Source: Macrosoma leucophasiata | Lineage: Eukaryota; Arthropoda; Insecta; Lepidoptera; Hedylidae | Length of the DNA stretch: 64,000 nucleotides | Direction of reading: 5' to 3' | Assembly (NCBI GenBank): GCA_036365455.1 | Contig: JAWQUS010000002.1 | Span: 620,001-684,000, forward strand | Shown: piece after piece, positions 54,995-64,000 of the stretch | Position numbering within the stretch: position 1 is the first letter of the stretch | Layout of the letters: each line of letters opens with the position of its first letter | The notes under the pieces: generated by a model | The model's input: the letters and a program-made list of their open reading frames with translations, nothing else | The model's database searches: none | What the model was told of the DNA's origin: nothing | Made by a program: the position numbers and the translations under genes

Positions 54995-55190
54995 TCCTCC
55001 TCGCGTCGTACTCCTCATTACTGAGGGTCGTGATTCCCCCGATGGGAGATTAATTTGTGACGGATGATATTCTTCCATCTATGTCTGTCCTTAGCGTCGT
55101 GTAGTGCGTCATGGAGCTTGGTGTCTAGAGTACAGCGGATCTGGTCACACCATCTGACTGGGCTACGACCTCTAGGCCTTCTGCCACTTA
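54995..55190 (-). pseudogene. RTE-type LINE C-terminal fragment
   Basis: The minus strand translates to GRRPRGRSPVRWCDQIRC, then KDRHRWKNIIRHKLISHRG and NHDP before a stop, the conserved end of another RTE-like LINE protein. A short CCT repeat flanks it. Confidence 0.7.
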
Positions 55191-55439
55191 ACGATTACAC
55201 CCTGTATATTAAGCGGAACTGGGTGATAGGTGCCCGATACTAGAAACTTGCACATATCATTTTCTACCCATTGACTATCAAGCATACGGGGAAGGAGAGG
55301 CATTAAGTGCGTGGACTGTTTTTTTGCTCGTGCGTCACGCTAGTGACTCACGAGCTAGCCTCCAAATGCCAAATGCCGCCCCGGGCCGTTGAGTCCGCCA
55401 CTGATTGCAAGTAACTACAAAATAAGTAGTTACCTACTA

Positions 55440-55530
55440 AGGATTACCGTATTCATTTTCACGCCAAATCCCGTGCTTCTTCTACATACATGCACGCAGA
55501 TTCCTAAGACTCTTGACCTTCAGAGATTAC
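55440..55530 (-). pseudogene. LINE C-terminal scrap
   Basis: ATACATGCACGCAGATTCCT and AAGACTCTTGACC match the NRRACM region of the LINE fragment at 13384-13890 (CATGCACGCCGATTCCTAAG). Confidence 0.5.
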
Positions 55531-55534
55531 ATGT

Positions 55535-56449
55535 CGAAAGGTGTTGCTTTAATTAGTTCAAAATCGTCACTGTCTCAGATTAGCTAAGACAATACAAATT
55601 CTACGAATACCAATGCACATTGAACAGTCACGATATCGCTGTACGTTTTCGCTGTAAACCGACTTAACGATTGTAGTATCAAGTGTCTGTCTAAGCCGTT
55701 TACATTTCCAAGGAAAAAGTAAAAGCTTGCTAACAAGTGTAACTTGCAGGCAACCTGCAATGTGCATTTATTTTCTTGGAATGACTTGTATTGCAGATTC
55801 TGAAAATATACCTTTTTTGGCTTCTTCGATGTACGAGTACGTAAGTGCCATTAAGGATTACATAGAAGTTTATCAATTTCATCAATCAGGAACCAATGAG
55901 ACTGGAAGGAAAATATAACCTTTTTAGTGGCATAATCTTATCAACTACTGCTAGTTAAATGATAGATATATTGTTCTAGCGCTTCTGATTGGATGATAGT
56001 CGGCCCCGAAATGTATAGCGCATAGGGCAGACTTTCTGCTCTTAGAGCTGCCACACATCTTCACTGCTTTTTTAATCGAATATAATCGTTTAACTTATTA
56101 ACTTACAAAACAAAATACTGTACAGTGCTCATCAAGAAATAATGCACATCGAGCCTATGAAAGTGACAATGGGCTAGTTTCGGCTTTATATCTCTGCTGC
56201 ATACTGCCTACGCCTACTGCCTATCCGTAGTTCGGTATTGGTCAAAAAATTGTGTGTCAATCTAAGTTTGTGTGTCAAAGTGGTCGACAAACGTCAAATA
56301 GGTAAGGTGCGATAGAGATAACGTTCTACAGATCCGAAATAAGCCGACGTCTCTTCCTGAGGTCGATGTGCATTATTTCTTGTTGGATACTGTTATTAAA
56401 ACATCATATTTATATTTGATAAAGGCCGACGTGATTCTATTCAATAAAT
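55535..56449. other. No gene seen
   Basis: AT-rich, with short random frames only. Confidence 0.45.
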
Positions 56450-56757
56450 AACGTAACTTCACGCCTGTAATCCCCGAAGGGGTAGGCAGAGGTAAATGCA
56501 AGTATTCAACCATAAAAACACCCACGATTCGCCGGTTACGTATTTGGCCCATGTAACAGGTGGCGAGCCTGGTGACATCTCCGGCCACATTACCAAACTT
56601 CGAGGTACTGGGAAATTTAAAAAAAATGGAAAATCCCAATAGAACCAGTTATAAAAGACTACACCATTATCTCTGATAACCCCCTACTCAGGAATCGAAC
56701 CCAGGACCTCAGCGTAGTAGTAGTGGCCTGCTACCACTAGGCTACCGAGGCAGTTTC
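56450..56757 (-). mobile_element. tRNA-derived SINE S1, full length
   Basis: The minus strand starts TGCCTCGGTAGCCTAGTGGT with B box GGGTTCGATTCC and ends GGGATTACAGGCGTGAAGTT. It closely matches the copy at 31123-31436. It lies about 160 bp upstream of PKD exon A. Confidence 0.8.
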
Positions 56758-56919
56758 AATAAATAAAATCCGTATATTTCTCTGTTTGTCAAACGATTCT
56801 CTTTTTCGTTTGGTAGTTGTCTATTCGACGAGATCTGATTTATAGCTGTTGATACCAGTTATCGAATGTTTGTGTTATTTATACTTACTTAGTGACACTG
56901 AATTCTGTATTGTCCCCAG

Positions 56920-57070
56920 TGGGGCGCGCGGTGAGGAGGGCGCAGGCATGGAGGACGAGGTGACGTTCCTGTTCCAGCTGGGCGTAGTGCGCGACGCAGC
57001 GTCGGCGCCCGCGCACCGCCTCACGCTCGCGCACCTCAAGGAGCTCGCCGTCAAATTCGTTAACGAGAAG
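56920..57070 (+). CDS. PKD: PKD exon A (start codon)
   Basis: Acceptor TGTCCCCAG (to 56919), ATG at 56948, then 41 codons ending KFVNEK. The donor is GTTCGA, weak at positions +3 and +4, but splicing there gives NEK|IPDNGL in phase, as expected for the family. The 28 bases before the ATG would be 5' UTR, so an upstream non-coding exon is likely. Confidence 0.82.
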
Positions 57071-60000
57071 GTTCGACTCGACGAGTGGTAGATCATGCAT
57101 TAATCTTGGGTAGACGCCAAAGCCATTGGGTAAATCGCTGACAGACAGATAAGAACCATCATCATCTAAAGCACCGTCATAATACGTAGATGTAGTAATT
57201 CTCCTGTTCCAGCTAGGAATATCATGCTTTCACAAGTTTTTACAAAAAGAAAATAAGTCTACTGCAGAGGGCCTGGATAGCTGAAGGTGCAGCTCCAACT
57301 GACAATCTCACTCTAGAGTATGTTAAGGAGCCTTGACGATAGACTTGACGGCAAGAAGGGTCGGTACAGCAGGGTTGAGGACATGGTGATCCAGCTGGGC
57401 GTGGTGCACGCCTTACTTTTGGGCATCTTAAGAAGCTCTTTTATCGTGAAAGACTATATATCTTCATACCACCCCTATTATAGTCGTCTCGAGAAGAGCC
57501 GTCTACAACATGCCCATTAAAAAATACTCTCTTTCGTGTTCCGCTACATTCACTAATTAATCTTTAATATTATGCGAAATTTCAACGGCGCGTTGCCTGT
57601 CTGTCTGACATAATGAGTGACTCAATCGCTCATTATGTCTTTACTGTGTTTAAGTAAAATCAATATTTACTTAAACACTGGATTATTTCAAACAGACTGC
57701 TGATCGGACCGGATCCGGCCGGATTGAAAATGGGATCGGATTGTAATCCCTAATTTCGACCATTGGGCGATCACTAGTTATTTAAATCATACGTCGGTAC
57801 TTACTGTTATATTGTTACGGAAAAAAAATAAACGGAACTAATATGAACTGCAATTGTCCACTTGCAGATTCCGGACAACGGTCTGAACCGGTTGTCGGAG
57901 CGCATCCTGCTGTTCCGGCACGACTACTGCTCGCCCAACGTGCTGCAGCTCATCAACTGCGCCACCGACGTCACCGACGAGACCCTCGTGGAGATCGTGC
58001 TGACAGCCAACCGTGAGTCACCGGTTATTGTTCTTTACCAAGAGAGACTCAGTTCATTGCCTGCCACTACTACTAATCTGGGATCTGAGTCAGAGGCCAT
58101 CAGAGATAATGGTGTAAGATCCTTTATCCCTGGTTCTATTGGGATTTTTTCCATTTATTGGAAGTTTCCCAGTACCTCGGACTTAGGTTATGTGCTTGGA
58201 GATGTCATCAGACTCACCTGTTATATGGGCCAAAACGTAACCGGCGAATCGAGGGTGTTTGCATGAATACATGCTTGAATCCATGCATTTACCTCTGCCT
58301 TCGGGGATCACAGACGTGAAGTTCCCATGAGAGAGACGTTTAAAGAAGTCTGGCCCAAACTTGGCTGACACTCTGATGACATTGATGTGTGTCTATGTCT
58401 AGGTCATAGCTTGATCTACTTGCGAAAACAAAGATCACCAGCTAAGACAATAGAGATGTTGACAAATTTTCATTGGTATTCCAAAAAGTATTGGAAAAAG
58501 TCCTTAAATATTAAATCCTGACGTGTGTAAAAGAATAGAGCCGTACTTGACCAACATATCAAAAAACACAGCGCTGAATACTACCTTGTAACCACAAAAC
58601 CTGTCACTTCGTGAAGCTACTGTAAAAATGAGACTACTTCCTTAATTCAGTCTTGTTTGTTTGTAAAAGAGAAAAGAAGACATTCTATTGATATACTTAA
58701 CTATATTCTTTGACCAGTCAAGCCACATAAGGTCAACATTGACCTCGAACAATGTGAAATCAAACAAATGTCATATTTTTCGCGTGAGCTGATGGGTTTC
58801 ATTTTTGTGGGTGATGATGATTAAGTACCATGATTTTTTAATAGTATAAAAAACGGCAACCCTTTAAACGTGCCACTGCTGGGCACGAGTCTCTCCCATT
58901 TTTGAGGGGAAGCCTGGAACTCCACCACGCTGCTCCAATGCAGGTCGGTGGAGATACGGGTTAGTGGCTAACCCGCTGTCGGATGTTTTCAAGCCGCCCA
59001 TAAGACCTCCGACAAGGTTTAACGACTGCTATCTATCGATAGCAACCGGGACCGATGACTTAACGTGCCCTCCGAAGCACGGAAACGCGCATTTTAATTT
59101 GCCACTAGTGGTCACCCATTACACCCGACCGTGACCGAGTAGATCGCGACCTACACCAGCCGCGGGGCCATGCGCGCTTCAATTTTTAAATGCATTTACC
59201 TAAATTAACACACTTAGAAGTAACTATTGGGATTGGCTTTTGTTACTTGACACATTGATAAATTGTTCTCAGCGCTGCTATGCGTGGGCGAGGAGCCGGC
59301 GCCGGGCCCGCGGTTACATGCGCTCGCCGTGCACTCTTACAAGGCGCCCACCTTCTGCGACTTCTGCGGGGAGATGCTCTTCGGCCTCGTGCGCCAGGGG
59401 CTGAAGTGCGAAGGTATGTCTACTGCTCTTGTTGAGTTCTAGGTGTAGTGCCTAACTATAGCGGAACATAGTCGCGGTACTTCATATACCGTATCACCAC
59501 GCGTTCGCTCCCCACGTCGGTAGCGAATAACGCGCAGGTTTAAATTGGGTTTTACTAAAACTAAATACGTTTTGAAGTAAGTATTTTTTTATTGAAGGTA
59601 AACACTAAGCCTGAGTTGCACCAAGATATTTGTTAAAGTTATTGCAATATTACACATCATTCTCTAACTTAACAGATTTCTTTAAGACAAATACCTTGGT
59701 GCAACCCAGGCTAAGATTGGCCCACTTAGCCGGCAGTTAGAGCTGCGGGAGAAGCTGTTCTGTCTGGTAAAGCAAGGAGGGTTAACTGCGTCGGTGTGTC
59801 TGCCGATCGAGCATATTCCACGTGGTGACGTATCATGATATTATTATGCATATTTATCATCGATAAGCAACATTGTCACATCTCAAAGCACCCACCTTCT
59901 TCCACTTTAATGAGATGCCCTTTAGTCTTTCAAATCATTCTGGTTCAAGCGTGTATAGGTATAAACCGGTTCGTTGCAATGACATTAATTTATTCTTCGA

Positions 60001-60692
60001 GCTGGGGTCGAAATCAAGACACCAAGACATGTAATTAAAAAAGACACGATGTTAATGGAAGAGATAACTATGTGCATGGTGACGCGTGCATATATCCGAA
60101 TGCTACCATGAAGGGTGGCAGACAATTTTATAGCATTTTCAAAACGGTTTACAAGTCAGAACAGAACACCTTACAGTTTGTACCCTAAATTGCCACAAGC
60201 ATTACACTGAAGAAATGCAGTCGAACTGCGTCACGCCAGTCGGGGTCGGCGTGGGCGGGGTGCGTCTTTTATTCCTGAGATGTCACCGAGTATTTTTCCA
60301 ATTTAAAAACGAATGTAATTTATTATCCGATCTGGTGTGGATTCGACATACTTTTAACGCCTTTCTACCATAGTAATGCAAGCTTTCAAGGGTAGAGATA
60401 ACTGTAAAAGCGACACCGAGGTTTTATTAAAAGCCTCTACAAAACCCAATATTGTGTTGCAGGTTGCGGCCTAAACTACCACAAGCGGTGCGCGGTAAGG
60501 GTGCCGCCGAACTGCGCCACGCCGGTGACGCTGGCCACGCCGGGCGCGGCGGGCGCGGCGGGCGCGGCGGGCGTGACGGGCGCGGCCGGCGTGGCGGGCG
60601 CGGGCGGCGCGGCGGGCGGGCGGCGGCAGTCGGCGGCGCCGCGCAGCCCGTCGCGGTCGTCGCACCACAGTCACACGTCGGACGACTCGCTG
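56920..60692 (+). CDS. PKD: Protein kinase D, N-terminal part of gene
   Basis: Exons 56920-57070, 57868-58012, 59273-59413 and 60463-60692 join in phase into a protein beginning [14 protein letters not shown]. It resembles the N terminus of animal protein kinase D (PRKD family), a diacylglycerol-activated Ser/Thr kinase of Golgi and membrane signalling. Residues 1-104 form the N-terminal ubiquitin-like/dimerisation region ([35 protein letters not shown]). Residues 105-154 form a complete first C1 zinc finger (H105, C118, C121, C135, C138, H143, C146, C154) that binds diacylglycerol. A Gly/Ala-rich linker follows. The last donor (GTAAGG at 60693) shows the gene continues, but the second C1, PH and kinase domains are not found before 64000. 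The ATG at 56948 is the likely start. Several decayed copies of these exons lie in the introns. Confidence 0.9.
57185..57335 (+). pseudogene. Relic of PKD exon A, copy 1
   Basis: Reads [13 protein letters not shown], then, after an inserted stretch, [16 protein letters not shown] and a stop, against [13 protein letters not shown] and [16 protein letters not shown] of exon A. Base identity is high in CTCCTGTTCCAGCTAGG. No splice sites remain. Confidence 0.7.
57372..57455 (+). pseudogene. Relic of PKD exon A, copy 2
   Basis: Reads [20 protein letters not shown] and SSFIVKD, matching MEDEV...QLGVVRDA and [13 protein letters not shown] with the middle deleted. The GAGGACATGGTGATCCAGCT stretch is close to exon A. 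It follows copy 1. Confidence 0.65.
57868..58012 (+). CDS. PKD: PKD exon B
   Basis: Acceptor CACTTGCAG (to 57867) and donor GTGAGT (58013). 48 codons, [20 protein letters not shown] to VEIVLTAN, plus one base of the next Pro codon. Highly similar in layout to insect PKD proteins. No decayed copy of this exon was found nearby. Confidence 0.9.
58086..58322 (+). mobile_element. SINE S1, lacking the tRNA head
   Basis: GAGATAATGGTGTAAGATCC through GGTTCTATTGGG and CCAGTACCTCGG to GATCACAGACGTGAAGTT, plus orientation. It lies in the PKD intron after exon B; the long open frame over it is not a gene. Confidence 0.7.
58855..59188 (-). repeat. R2 repeat, near full length
   Basis: GGCAACCCTTTAAACGTGCC to GCGGGGCCATGCGCGCTTCA, minus orientation, in the PKD intron. 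Confidence 0.8.
59273..59413 (+). CDS. PKD: PKD exon C (first half of C1 domain)
   Basis: Acceptor TTGTTCTCAG (to 59272) and donor GTATGT (59414). It reads [20 protein letters not shown], then [20 protein letters not shown] and QGLKCE, with the first four zinc ligands H105, C118, C121 and C135. A split Gly codon joins exon D. Confidence 0.92.
59604..59715. mobile_element. Palindromic MITE, short copy
   Basis: AAGCCTGAGTTGCACCAAG at the left and CTTGGTGCAACCCAGGCTA at the right are inverted ends. Same family as 9534-9674, but the right arm is shortened. Confidence 0.62.
59871..59965 (+). pseudogene. Relic of PKD exon C with donor
   Basis: TCTCAAAGCACCCACCTTCT, then GAGATGCCCTTTAG and GTGTATAG followed by GTATAA, align with TCTTACAAGGCGCCCACCTT, GAGATGCTCTTCG and TGCGAAG followed by GTATGT of exon C. 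Zinc ligands are lost and the frame is broken. Confidence 0.65.
60177..60262 (+). pseudogene. Relic of PKD exon D
   Basis: After an acceptor-like CTTACAG it reads [20 protein letters not shown] and VGVGVGGV, against [20 protein letters not shown] of exon D. The Cys after HK is Tyr and the linker is Gly/Val. It lies 286 bp upstream of the real exon D. Confidence 0.72.
60463..60692 (+). CDS. PKD: PKD exon D (end of C1, Gly/Ala linker)
   Basis: Acceptor TGTGTTGCAG (to 60462) and donor GTAAGG (60693). It completes the C1 finger ([18 protein letters not shown]138, H143, C146, C154), then encodes a [14 protein letters not shown] run and a Ser-rich, probably phosphorylated end ([17 protein letters not shown]). 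The run comes from a GGCGCGGCG-rich DNA repeat at 60538-60625. Read through the donor, the frame stops at 60741. Confidence 0.88.
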
Positions 60693-60964
60693 GTAAGGCG
60701 CCTCGCACACCTCGTCACCGGGAACGACAGGCGAGATAGCTAGTACGCATGATCCGTTTTAAGTATGACGTATCTACTAATACGCAAACCAGCGCGAAAT
60801 GTGAGCAGAGAGATGGACTTTTTTTATACTTGCAGCAAATCTTTACAAAGCACTTTGGGATCTTTGGTGATCTACGCACATTCTGATAGATAAAAAAAAT
60901 ATATTGCAACTTATCTTAAAGGACTTTTTTACTTTGTACTTTACATGTATGTATTTTAATTTAT

Positions 60965-61192
60965 GTAATGGAAGTGGCAAACAAGCGCGCAGTTCACATT
61001 GATGTTAAGTGATGACTGCAGCCTATAGACACTTACACAAAGACTAAGGTCAAAATGCAGATGTGTTACCACTCCTGAGGCCTAAGGTGTTACGCCTCTG
61101 TGCCGGAAATTACAGGGCCGTACATTACCACCTGACCGAAACACGATAGTGCTGAATACTACCATTTAGGTAATGCGGTGGTGCTTACCTAC
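60965..61192 (-). repeat. R1 repeat, 5'-shortened
   Basis: TTATGTAATGGAAGTGGCAA to CATTTAGGTAATGCGGTGGT, minus orientation. A piece near GCGGCAAGTATATT is missing. Confidence 0.75.
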
Positions 61193-61553
61193 TACTAAAG
61201 TTCTTTATTGTATGGATCGGTAAACGTATTTTTCACGAATAAGGAAAAGAATGCTTATTAAAACTGTAACACAAGTGTTATCGAATAACCGAATAACCGA
61301 ATTTGTTCTCATAAAGATAACGGTATATCACCAATACCTAAAGGGTACAGGGTATATACCAATAAATGCTCACAAATCGTGTCTGTAACTGTATTAAACA
61401 CAATATTTCACAAAAAAAAACATTAAAATAATGTTGTTCTTTTTTAAGCAATGCGTATAAATTAATCGATAATGAATTGACATTATTATAAGTAAGAACA
61501 CAATCTCAGTAGTCGAATAAAATACATCATGATCCAGTTTTACGTGCCGTATC
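61193..61553. other. No gene seen
   Basis: AT-rich sequence, expected to be PKD intron. No exon recognised. Confidence 0.45.
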
Positions 61554-61946
61554 TAAGGGTGGGTCCGAGGTAACGAGTGCGCCGCGAATGTGCGGCTCCC
61601 GGCAAAAACAACGGCGTTGGTGGCAAAATCCTATTTTTAAAAGAAAACAGAACACAGGCGCGAGCGAGCTTCTAGCGCGCCGCTCGCATACGGCCCGTAG
61701 AGTGCGGGCGGGCGGACACAGGAGTGGCGCTTGAACCTAAAAGCTACACGTGCAGCTCGCGATCCGCTCACGAGCTGCGCGGGTGCACCACAGGTCCGCC
61801 ACTACTGCGCCGCCCGCTCGCACTTCGCGCGCATACTACGCTTCGTATACAAGCGACGCTCTCGGCGCTGCGCTCACTCAATATACTCAACTCAACTCGC
61901 GAACTACACGTTCGCGGCGCATTCGTCAGATATGGACGCACCCTTA
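61554..61946. mobile_element. GC-rich TIR element, candidate MITE
   Basis: TAAGGGTGGGTCCGAGGTAA at the left and, on the other strand, TAAGGGTGCGTCCATATCTG at the right start inverted ends of about 40 bp (both contain GCGCCGCGAA). 393 bp and much GC-richer than its surroundings, which creates spurious long frames on both strands. Confidence 0.65.
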
Positions 61947-64000
61947 GGTTTGCACGAGCTACACTCATTAAAATAAAACAATTTTTCGGCTTTATCTCGC
62001 GTATATTAAATCTGATGTTTCGGTCGCTTTGCAGCGTCCGTAGTCTCGGACTGACGGCGCGGTCGCGGTCTGAAATCACAAATTATTTTTTTCACATTTC
62101 AATTTAGGTAATATAGGTACACAAGATGAATCCGAAAAAATACGATGTTTGCGAACTGTGTGATGAGCAACTATTTATGACAAATTAATAAAATTTTGTG
62201 CATTTTAGATACAAATTTCTGGAAACAGTCCTGTACTCAAAAACTGTTTAGACTTGACTATCCAAAGGAAATAGAATAATTATCTGAGCATATAAGTTTT
62301 TTTGCACTTTACTGAGAATACACACAAATGAGTATTCATTAGTTATATTTTTATTGTCATTCCATCCATTATTTTAAGTTTAGAATACTTTTGATTATTT
62401 ATATGACAGATCTGATTTTATAAATGTTAAAAACGTCCTGTATTCTTATATTTTGATATATTTTATATTTATATTTCAAGATTTTAAAATATATTTAATT
62501 TTATACTTTGATATCTACAGTATACTATAGAACAATATTTTTTGATAGACTGTGTATTATTTAAGGGTTACTATACACTGACTAATGGAATTGGGTGGTG
62601 GGTAGCATTGGTACAATCTAATATTGTAACGCTTTGACATAAAGTTCAATAAATAATCTAATTTTATATTTTTTTGTTTTATTTTAATTACCCTGGTACC
62701 CATCATTCAATACCACTGTAAATAACTCCTAGCGATAAGAAGGAGGAACAGAAATGAAATCTCAGCAACAAAAGTTACCCACAAATTAGGTTTGCCAGTG
62801 AAATTAAATTTCCTCACTTTTAGGGAATACATACATAATTATACATATGGGAACTTTGCGATTATAATAAAAGCTTTTGTTAGTTTTTGTAGGTTTATCT
62901 GTCTTTATATACCAGAAGTCCTTAGCCAAATTTGCAACACGTATTAATTTTGGATATAGAAATACAGTGCCTATTATCCATTGACTATTGAGTTTCTTTA
63001 TCGAAGTTCTTACAGAAGTAAATAACTACTTAAATTAATAATGAATTAAGATTCGTATCCTATATGTATCAAACGGCTGTTGATTAAAAAGAAATCCTTA
63101 TATTTTTTATTTGCGTAAGTATTAAAGATATTATTTGTATATAGACTGCATGTTACTAGCAAGCGGTGCCCAAATCTTGACGATTATCTTCGAAATATGT
63201 AATAAGATAAGTTCTTTATTTCTCCTTAAAATGATTATATCTATTACAATTTTTTTTATACAATACAAGATTATACATTAATCACCGTGGGAGTTTCGGC
63301 GGGAACCTTGAATGAGGCGTGTGGTGCTCTTATTTTATTTCATTTTCTTGGTGTATTTTTAGTTAAAATTAAAAAGAGTTGGTGGCATTTGGTTTGATAT
63401 AGGTTTATTACAGTGCCCGTGTATAGTGAAATAGAATGACAGCGCGATAACATGGCCTTTCGGCTTGTCGCCAAAACTTCATTGTAAATGTTCTGGTAAA
63501 GTAGCCATCGTTTTACTCGAATTACTGACTGTGACTCTGACTGACGGACTGATAATTGATTGCCTGACTGACTTTTACGCTGCTTCTTACGAATACGAAA
63601 TATCGTTTTACTTGACACTGGAAATATGAGTAATAGCGATGTCATCACTTAAAAATCACCGTCACCGTGCCCAGCAAATAAGGATCCGCTTATTGGATGT
63701 TAATTTGTAAACCGCCGACAAAGGACTTCTAACCCAATGATTACGACGGATTTATCCATCTTTCACTTCTGTCGGTGAGCATCCAGCAGCCTCTGTAATA
63801 GCGGCAGTGACATCAGACTTAGAGACTGACTCGTCTTGGTCCATAACCCACACCTCACCTATCATAGGCAGTTGTCCCATCGACGGCAAGGAAACGACTA
63901 ACTATGGGCTAGTTTCTCGTTCAAGAAACGTAAAAAGAGATGCATATACAAATAGTTGATAGCTGACTGTTCACACTGTCGGCGAGGACTCGCTTCAATA
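61947..64000. other. No gene recognised to window end
   Basis: AT-rich, presumably PKD intron or beyond. An AATAAA at 62648-62653 followed by a T/G-rich stretch could be a poly(A) site, for example of a short PKD transcript, but nothing ties it to an exon. The 102-codon minus frame at 63648-63340 has no recognisable domain. Confidence 0.4.

Noticed and set aside
60427..60710. Arg/Pro-rich frames on the minus strand opposite PKD exon D
   Set aside because: Product of the GC-rich repeat on the coding strand; no independent support.
61724..62107. Overlapping frames of 65-127 codons on both strands
   Set aside because: They arise from the GC-rich TIR element at 61554-61946, where stops are rare by composition.

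Overview
The window is nuclear DNA of an insect, very probably a moth or butterfly (Lepidoptera). It is AT-rich, its genes are split by introns with GT-AG junctions, and about half of it is layered transposable elements of types common in Lepidoptera: a CR1-type LINE, RTE-type LINE tails, tRNA-derived SINEs, Helitron-like elements ending in CTAG, TIR elements and a Ty3/Gypsy LTR retrotransposon. Two host genes can be reconstructed.

Gene 1 (minus strand, 19431 to 2124) is a secreted carboxylesterase of about 577 residues in six coding exons with a complete Ser-Glu-His triad. Its short signal-peptide exon is present three times in tandem (18595-19431). Each copy has its own TATA box, initiator-like site, ATG and splice donor, and each joins the next exon (9191-9028) in the correct phase. 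Its introns also hold broken copies of its own exons: three of the catalytic-serine exon (4464-5388) and three fragments of the second exon (8641-8990).

Gene 2 (plus strand, 56920 to 60692 and beyond) is the 5' part of a protein kinase D gene: four exons covering the N-terminal domain, the first C1 zinc finger and a Gly/Ala-rich linker. The second C1, PH and kinase domains are not found before the window ends. Its introns also carry decayed copies of its own exons (57185-57455, 59871-59965, 60177-60262). Repeated local duplication of single exons in two unrelated neighbouring genes is the most unusual signal here.

Between the genes (about 19.7-56.4 kb) is repeat territory. A nearly complete but frameshifted CR1-type LINE lies at 21168-25640 and carries a SINE in ORF1. 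A second copy of the same LINE on the minus strand (37868-45982) is split by a young, apparently intact Gypsy element (39499-44661) with almost identical 610-bp LTRs, a 4-bp target duplication, gag and pol reading frames, and a G GGA AAC slippery site just before the gag stop. The rest is several short repeat families, called here R1 (about 280 bp, A-rich tail), R2 (about 350 bp, ATT tail), R4, R5, R6, S1 and S2 (tRNA-derived SINEs) and Helitron-like elements, plus LINE fragments, MITEs and simple repeats. All identifications are by eye; exon boundaries rest on splice signals and reading phase.
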